Positions 53,348 to 57,029 of a DNA stretch of 57,029 bases are shown piece after piece. A program made the position numbers and the translations under genes. Numbering within the stretch: the first letter of the stretch is position 1; every line of letters starts with the position of its first letter. This DNA is from Actinomycetes bacterium (GTDB lineage Bacteria > Actinomycetota > Acidimicrobiia > Acidimicrobiales > Acidimicrobiaceae). Location of the stretch: positions 1 through 57,029 of the forward strand of contig JAKAZZ010000014.1 of assembly GCA_021826315.1 (NCBI GenBank), written 5' to 3'. The notes beneath the pieces were generated by a model. That model was not told the origin of the DNA and searched no databases. It was given only the letters and a program-made list of their open reading frames with translations.

Positions 53348-54187
53348 CTAACAGGAGCGTTTGTTATGAACCCCGTGCAGCTCTCGAAATTCATCAAGAT
53401 GGTCGAGCGAACCGCCTTGCGCGGGGCATAACTCCTGATAGGCACAGAACTTGCAGATCTTTGATGGCCTAGGACGGAAATCCTCTTTTGCGCACGCGTT
53501 ACAAACCGCCTTCCAGATTGCTTCGGTGCGATTCTCTAGTCCCTTCATCATTGAGTCGGTTGGCTCGGTAACGATGCAGGTTGCTTCGCGCAAATAAACC
53601 AACTGAACTGACTTTGGGCGTACGCCTAGTACCTTCTCGCAGAGAAGTGCATAGAACATTACACCAGCAAGTCTTTCGTTTTCTTGAGCGCGGTCCGGAA
53701 GTCTTCCCGTCTTGTAATCAGTCACAGTAAGCGACCCGTCACTATTGAGATCTAAACGATCGATTACTCCTCTGAGAATCGTGTCACCCAGCTTTGTTTC
53801 TAGCCGAAGTTCGGTTCCGATTGCGGTTATAGAGGATGGATCTTCCGCATCGAAATCGGCAAGTACGAGTTGCTTCGTCTCGTTGAGAAGGATTTTTGGC
53901 TGGCAAATTGGGTCTTCACAAAATAGAAGGCGGCCAAGTTCGTGCTCTTCGTCGAGTTCATTCCAAACTTGATCGACTATCTCAACTGCTAAGTCTCGGG
54001 TCCGATCTGCGGGTTTGTATTTGAAGTAAAAGCGTTCGAGGGCTAGATGAGTCAGGGTCCCCCGTATCGTCCAAACAGTAGGAGGCTGTGGAATTTTTTC
54101 GATTACGGATAGTCGAAAAGCCAGCCCGCACTCCTTAAATGAGTTGACCTTTGATGCTGTAATTGACCCTGGAACTTGCAAACCCAT
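53348..54187 (-). CDS. RecB-family PD-(D/E)XK nuclease with Fe-S cysteines
   Basis: About 279 residues. Seen: ITASKVNSFKECGLAFRL near 8; RGTLTHLALERF near 42, the helix with the catalytic-core His; VTDYKTGRLP near 165, the D-x-K of the PD-(D/E)XK active site; and C-terminal CKFCAYQELCP near 255. With the Cys in KECG this makes the four cysteines of a Cas4/AddB-type [4Fe-4S] cluster. It should be a stand-alone exonuclease for DNA ends. ATG 54187 is preferred over TTG 54196. It is the first gene of the nuclease-PAP2-NUDIX-DsbA operon. No CRISPR is nearby. Confidence 0.87.
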   Translation of the reverse strand: MGLQVPGSITASKVNSFKECGLAFRLSVIEKIPQPPTVWTIRGTLTHLALERFYFKYKPADRTRDLAVEIVDQVWNELDEEHELGRLLFCEDPICQPKILLNETKQLVLADFDAEDPSSITAIGTELRLETKLGDTILRGVIDRLDLNSDGSLTVTDYKTGRLPDRAQENERLAGVMFYALLCEKVLGVRPKSVQLVYLREATCIVTEPTDSMMKGLENRTEAIWKAVCNACAKEDFRPRPSKICKFCAYQELCPAQGGSLDHLDEFRELHGVHNKRSC

Positions 54188-54277
54188 AACGAACAAACTC
54201 TTTATACATAATTTACTTTCTGTTAAAGGGTATAGCTCATTAGAAATAATGTGGCTACGCGGGCAATATTTGAAACA

Positions 54278-54307
54278 AAATAGCGACCGATGTCTCGGTC
54301 GCTATTT
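54278..54307 (-). terminator. Terminator downstream of the DivIVA-like gene
   Basis: Perfect 13-bp stem: AAATAGCGACCGA (54278-54290), loop TGTC, and TCGGTCGCTATTT (54295-54307). On the minus strand it is followed by TTTTGTTT. It lies 31 bases after the DivIVA-like stop and separates that gene from the nuclease operon. Confidence 0.8.
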
Positions 54308-54337
54308 CAAATGTACGAAAATGCATTCTTGAGTAGG

Positions 54338-55645
54338 CTAGTTTTCCGGTGTTTCATCCTTTGGACTGCGCGAAGTTCTCGGACTTCTGCGGGAGGTCGT
54401 AGCTGACGGCGCAGTGCGGGCTGGCTTAGCCTTCGGCGCCTCTACCGCGGACTCTTGAGCAGCTTTGGACCGTGTCCTTGGTGACTTCGGTTTTGCGTCA
54501 GTTGGCCCATTCGGTTGAGCGTCTGGGGTAGTTTCAGAAGGTACACCATCTGCGCCAATGATTGCGCTCGTGTCAGAGGATGTAGCCTCGTCTGCGGATA
54601 CTATTGTCTCCTCCGCCTCTTCCTCCGCTGCATCCACTTCGCTTATTTGGCTGTTCGAATCGCTCTCGGCAATCTCCGATGACAATACTTCGAGGTCTTC
54701 CTCTGATTCATACTCTGTGTCCTGCGAAGCCTCAATTTCTTGGGGCGCTACAGTTTCAGATGTCATGGAACCTCGCGCTTCAATCGTCGAAAGGTTTAGC
54801 GCTTCGACCGAACTCTCGAGTGCGTGTAGGTTGGAGTTTATTGATACGGCTAGAGCTGATTCAACGTTGGATACGCGCCGCTGAGCATCTTGGAGCAGCT
54901 CTAGGAACCATCCTCGCGTTCTAGTTAGGGTGTCAATGTGACCCCTAACTTCGTCAGCGCGCATCCTTAGATCAGCGAGAATCTCGGTGCGTGTTTCGCG
55001 AGCAGATGAGATCATCGTGGTGGATTCGCGCTGAGCCTCTAGGAGAATCTTTTCAGCATTTCTCTGGGCGTTGGAAACGGTTTCGGTCGCAACCTGATTT
55101 GCGCGATCAATAACCTCTTTCCCAGTCTGCTCTTGAGCGGCAAGTCTCTCAGCAGCGGTCGCCTCCGCCGCTTCAATTATCGCTCGCGAGTCGCTCTGCG
55201 CCCTAGTAATTATCGCAGCTACGTTTTCGTTAGTGGATTGAATTAGCTCGTTCGCCGCATTAGTTGCGTCGTTGTGAATCTTTCGAGCATTATCTGTAAG
55301 TTCCTTGCTCTCGCGTTCGGCTCGCTCCTTGATGGCTTGGCTCGCTGCGACGGATGTCGAGAGTATGGATGCAGCTTGGTCTCCGAGGAGCTTAGCCACA
55401 GTTGCCTCGTTCAGCTCGGAGGCCGGAGTGACCTGAGGGCGGGAAGAGAGCTCTGCGACTTTGGACTTGAGCTCGGCTATTGTTTCGTTCGCGCGCATCT
55501 GCGTAGCGTAAAGAGACTGCAGCGCTGAACGTACTTCATCAGCGGAGTAGCCCTTGCGCACTATTCGCATTCGCGAGAGTTGCTCCTCCACAGATTCCCG
55601 GCGGTAAGAATTGGAGTCCGAATCCACTTGACCCTCTCGTTTCAT
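54338..55645 (-). CDS. DivIVA-like coiled-coil protein with charged tail
   Basis: 435 residues. A short DivIVA-type N-terminal block (MRIVRKGYSADEVRSALQSL near 26-45) is followed by a long coiled coil at about 50-280, rich in Ala, Glu, Gln and Arg. Next comes an acidic stretch at about 300-360 and a basic Ser/Pro/Arg tail with SPRTRSK and SRRSPRTSRSPK. Actinobacterial DivIVA (Wag31) marks poles and directs wall growth; this could be a polar scaffold, and the basic tail could touch DNA or partners (inference). No ribosome site is clear. An inverted repeat stands 31 bases upstream of the start. Confidence 0.78.
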   Translation of the reverse strand: MKREGQVDSDSNSYRRESVEEQLSRMRIVRKGYSADEVRSALQSLYATQMRANETIAELKSKVAELSSRPQVTPASELNEATVAKLLGDQAASILSTSVAASQAIKERAERESKELTDNARKIHNDATNAANELIQSTNENVAAIITRAQSDSRAIIEAAEATAAERLAAQEQTGKEVIDRANQVATETVSNAQRNAEKILLEAQRESTTMISSARETRTEILADLRMRADEVRGHIDTLTRTRGWFLELLQDAQRRVSNVESALAVSINSNLHALESSVEALNLSTIEARGSMTSETVAPQEIEASQDTEYESEEDLEVLSSEIAESDSNSQISEVDAAEEEAEETIVSADEATSSDTSAIIGADGVPSETTPDAQPNGPTDAKPKSPRTRSKAAQESAVEAPKAKPARTAPSATTSRRSPRTSRSPKDETPEN

Positions 55646-55675
55646 TCATTAGAGATCGAAGTTGCGTCCCTTGCG

Positions 55676-55707
55676 ACACGGAATTGTTGGATACGACAAT
55701 TCCGTGT
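55676..55707. promoter_or_regulatory. Perfect 12-bp inverted repeat before the DivIVA-like gene
   Basis: ACACGGAATTGT (55676-55687) and ACAATTCCGTGT (55696-55707) separated by TGGATACG. It stands between the hydrolase stop and the DivIVA-like start. No T run follows on the minus strand, so an operator or 5' leader element is likelier than a terminator. Confidence 0.5.
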
Positions 55708-55807
55708 GCAAAATGGCAACGTTCATAACGACAAAATAGACCATAAAGCAAGGAATTCGGCAGGTTAGAGCCATTTTGCTTAGAAAAATCTGAAAATAGG
55801 TAGTTGG

Positions 55808-56668
55808 TCAGTGTTGGCCATTTGCCGTAAGCGACTTCCTTATGATGTCGCCAATTCGAACGGGGTCCTCGAATGGACCGAAATGACCGACGGATTCGAT
55901 ACTTTGCAAAGTCGAACTTGGCGTTTTTTTCTCAATCTCGCTAAAAAAATCAAGGGAGAAATCCTTGCTTTTTTCACCGTATAGATAGGTCACGCGGCCT
56001 TTGATTTTTGGCAACATCGCCTCAACCCCCGCCATTTGTGCATGGGCGTAGATTGATGCCTCAAAACTCCTTTCACACGAAAGTTCCACTAAGCCATTGG
56101 CGTTGATGAACGTCCCCCCACTTACGTAATCTGCCACGACTCCGGAAGAGAAGTAGCTCATCGGAGGTTTTGATTCGAAGTTTGCAATTGCCTGTTCTCG
56201 GCTTTCGAAGATGAATTGGCGCTTGAGAGTGAGCTGGGTAATGGGGCTGGAGAAATTTGGTTCGGTGGTTGGATGTCCCGGAAAAACCACGGGCTCGAAT
56301 GCCACAAGAGTTTCTAATGCGTTTGGATGTTGAGCTGCTATCTGGAGGAGGGCTGCACCTCCATACGAGTGACCAAATCCGTAAACCTGCCTAAGACTTT
56401 GAGTCTCGAGATAATGTGCGATATGTTGGGGATAGTTTGACCACTTGTTTCCATCCGGTGTTACGTCGGAGCCACCATGGCCTTCTGCGTCTATGCCGAT
56501 AACGGTGAATGTATCGATCAGCTGAGAAGCTAATTTGCTGTACGCACGTGCGTTGAATCCCGTAGCATGCGCAAGCAGCAGTACTGGTCCAGTCCCACCG
56601 AAGTTATAAACACGAAGCTTGGTGCCGTTGAAGGATTTGAAATATGTACTTACGATGTCGCTGTTCAC
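55808..56668 (-). CDS. Alpha/beta hydrolase
   Basis: 286-residue alpha/beta-hydrolase. Seen: LLLAHATGFNARAY near 30 for the oxyanion hole; GIDAEGHGGSD near 57; the nucleophile elbow GFGHSYGGAALL near 97; RVTYLYGEKSKDF near 225 with the probable acid; and SVGHFGPFEDP near 258 with the catalytic His. Substrate unknown; esterase or haloalkane/epoxide-type are both possible. GTG start 56668 with GGAACAGAA upstream. It reads toward the DivIVA-like gene, 162 bases away. Confidence 0.87.
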   Translation of the reverse strand: MNSDIVSTYFKSFNGTKLRVYNFGGTGPVLLLAHATGFNARAYSKLASQLIDTFTVIGIDAEGHGGSDVTPDGNKWSNYPQHIAHYLETQSLRQVYGFGHSYGGAALLQIAAQHPNALETLVAFEPVVFPGHPTTEPNFSSPITQLTLKRQFIFESREQAIANFESKPPMSYFSSGVVADYVSGGTFINANGLVELSCERSFEASIYAHAQMAGVEAMLPKIKGRVTYLYGEKSKDFSLDFFSEIEKKTPSSTLQSIESVGHFGPFEDPVRIGDIIRKSLTANGQH

Positions 56669-56813
56669 TTCTGTTCCAAACTCATTGTTTTTGCTATTTC
56701 GACGTGACTATAGATCAAAACCGAAATATTCGATGCTGATTTCTGAAAAGCTCCTAAGCCGATGACTTCTTAGCACGATACGACTCTGCTTTGAAGGTGG
56801 TAGCGTCTTTTGG

Positions 56814-57029
56814 GTGACTCATTTTCTATCGACCTCTGGGCTTACAAATATCATCGCAACGAGTGGAATAATCGCTGTATTTCTTCTCATGACTGCTGAG
56901 TCTGCACTTATTCCAATTCCCTCGGAGGTCGTGATGCCCTTCGCAGGTGCGTTGGCAGCCTCGCACAAAATGAATTTCATACTCGCCATTGTGGCCGGGA
57001 CTTTGGGAAACGTGGTTGGAAGTTACATC
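56814..57029 (+). CDS. DedA-family membrane protein (3' end cut by window edge)
   Basis: The first 72 codons of a DedA/SNARE-associated membrane protein. Seen: a hydrophobic start, then TAESALIPIPSEVVMPFAGALA near 31-52 and GTLGNVVGSYI at the edge, the N-terminal half of the DedA domain with its conserved acidic residue (ES) and proline-rich re-entrant loop. DedA proteins move undecaprenyl phosphate or other lipids across the membrane. The GTG at 56814 keeps the whole domain, with AAGGTGG about 14 bases upstream. It diverges from the hydrolase. Confidence 0.85.
   Translation, partial: MTHFLSTSGLTNIIATSGIIAVFLLMTAESALIPIPSEVVMPFAGALAASHKMNFILAIVAGTLGNVVGSYI

Noticed and set aside
54278-54307. 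Palindrome as part of a CRISPR repeat next to the Cas4-like nuclease
   Set aside because: Only one copy exists, no spacer array is present, and it is well placed as a terminator.
1-57029. tRNA or rRNA genes
   Set aside because: No T-arm-like GGTTCGAATCC with a matching acceptor stem and no rRNA-conserved stretches were seen by reading; a tRNAscan run would settle it.

Overview
The window looks like chromosome from an actinobacterium, most likely of class Acidimicrobiia (an Acidithrix/Ferrimicrobium-type acidophile is my best guess). The pointers are actinobacterial families: cofactor F420 biosynthesis (cofD, cofE) with an F420-type LLM oxidoreductase, a TIGR03084/mycothiol-type protein, a DUF5719-like protein beside a very large GT2, a DivIVA-like coiled coil, and an AFG1-type ATPase next to a RibD-type reductase as in mycobacteria. 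Base composition looks close to half GC by eye and was not computed. TTG and GTG starts are common. I saw no tRNA, rRNA, CRISPR array, prophage or intact insertion sequence.

Region A (1-20 kb) is acyl-CoA metabolism. A partial M20 amidohydrolase and a biotin carboxylase/BCCP gene read leftward, and biotin ligase diverges from the carboxylase. A nine-gene leftward operon (15772 to 3800) follows: carboxyltransferase, biotin carboxylase-BCCP, enoyl-CoA hydratase, a TIGR03084-type protein, an AtuA/DUF1446 protein, acyl-CoA ligase, acyl-CoA dehydrogenase, a second acyl-CoA ligase and a TetR regulator. It ends at a perfect hairpin terminator. The gene set recalls the atu (acyclic terpene) and liu (leucine/isovalerate) pathways. 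A third acyl-CoA ligase diverges across a cluster of GCAAATT palindromes. Next come an NRAMP-related metal transporter with a DtxR-like box and a short leader ORF upstream, and a second acyl-CoA dehydrogenase.

Region B (21.5-41.3 kb) is envelope glycan and F420. It holds rmlA, rmlB, rmlD (no rmlC), a WbbL-like GT2, a membrane-anchored protein, a sugar-phosphate nucleotidyltransferase and an epimerase, facing a leftward cofD-cofE pair and a nitronate monooxygenase. Then come three related GT4 glycosyltransferases, an RMD-like reductase, a 997-residue GT2-membrane fusion, a DUF5719-like protein and an LLM oxidoreductase. The arrangement resembles the mycobacterial fbiAB-manB-wbbL-rmlD neighbourhood.

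Region C (41.3-57 kb) is mixed. It contains a ZapE/RibD-type pair, an orphan GAF histidine kinase and a GalT-like enzyme. A four-gene operon carries two anchored low-complexity proteins, ApbE and a ferric-reductase-like di-haem membrane protein; I infer envelope electron transfer. A chemoreceptor follows, then a leftward operon of RecB-type nuclease, PAP2 phosphatase, NUDIX hydrolase, DsbA-like protein and an SDR whose start codon lies in a nested inverted repeat. The window ends with a DivIVA-like protein, an alpha/beta hydrolase and the first 72 codons of a DedA protein.
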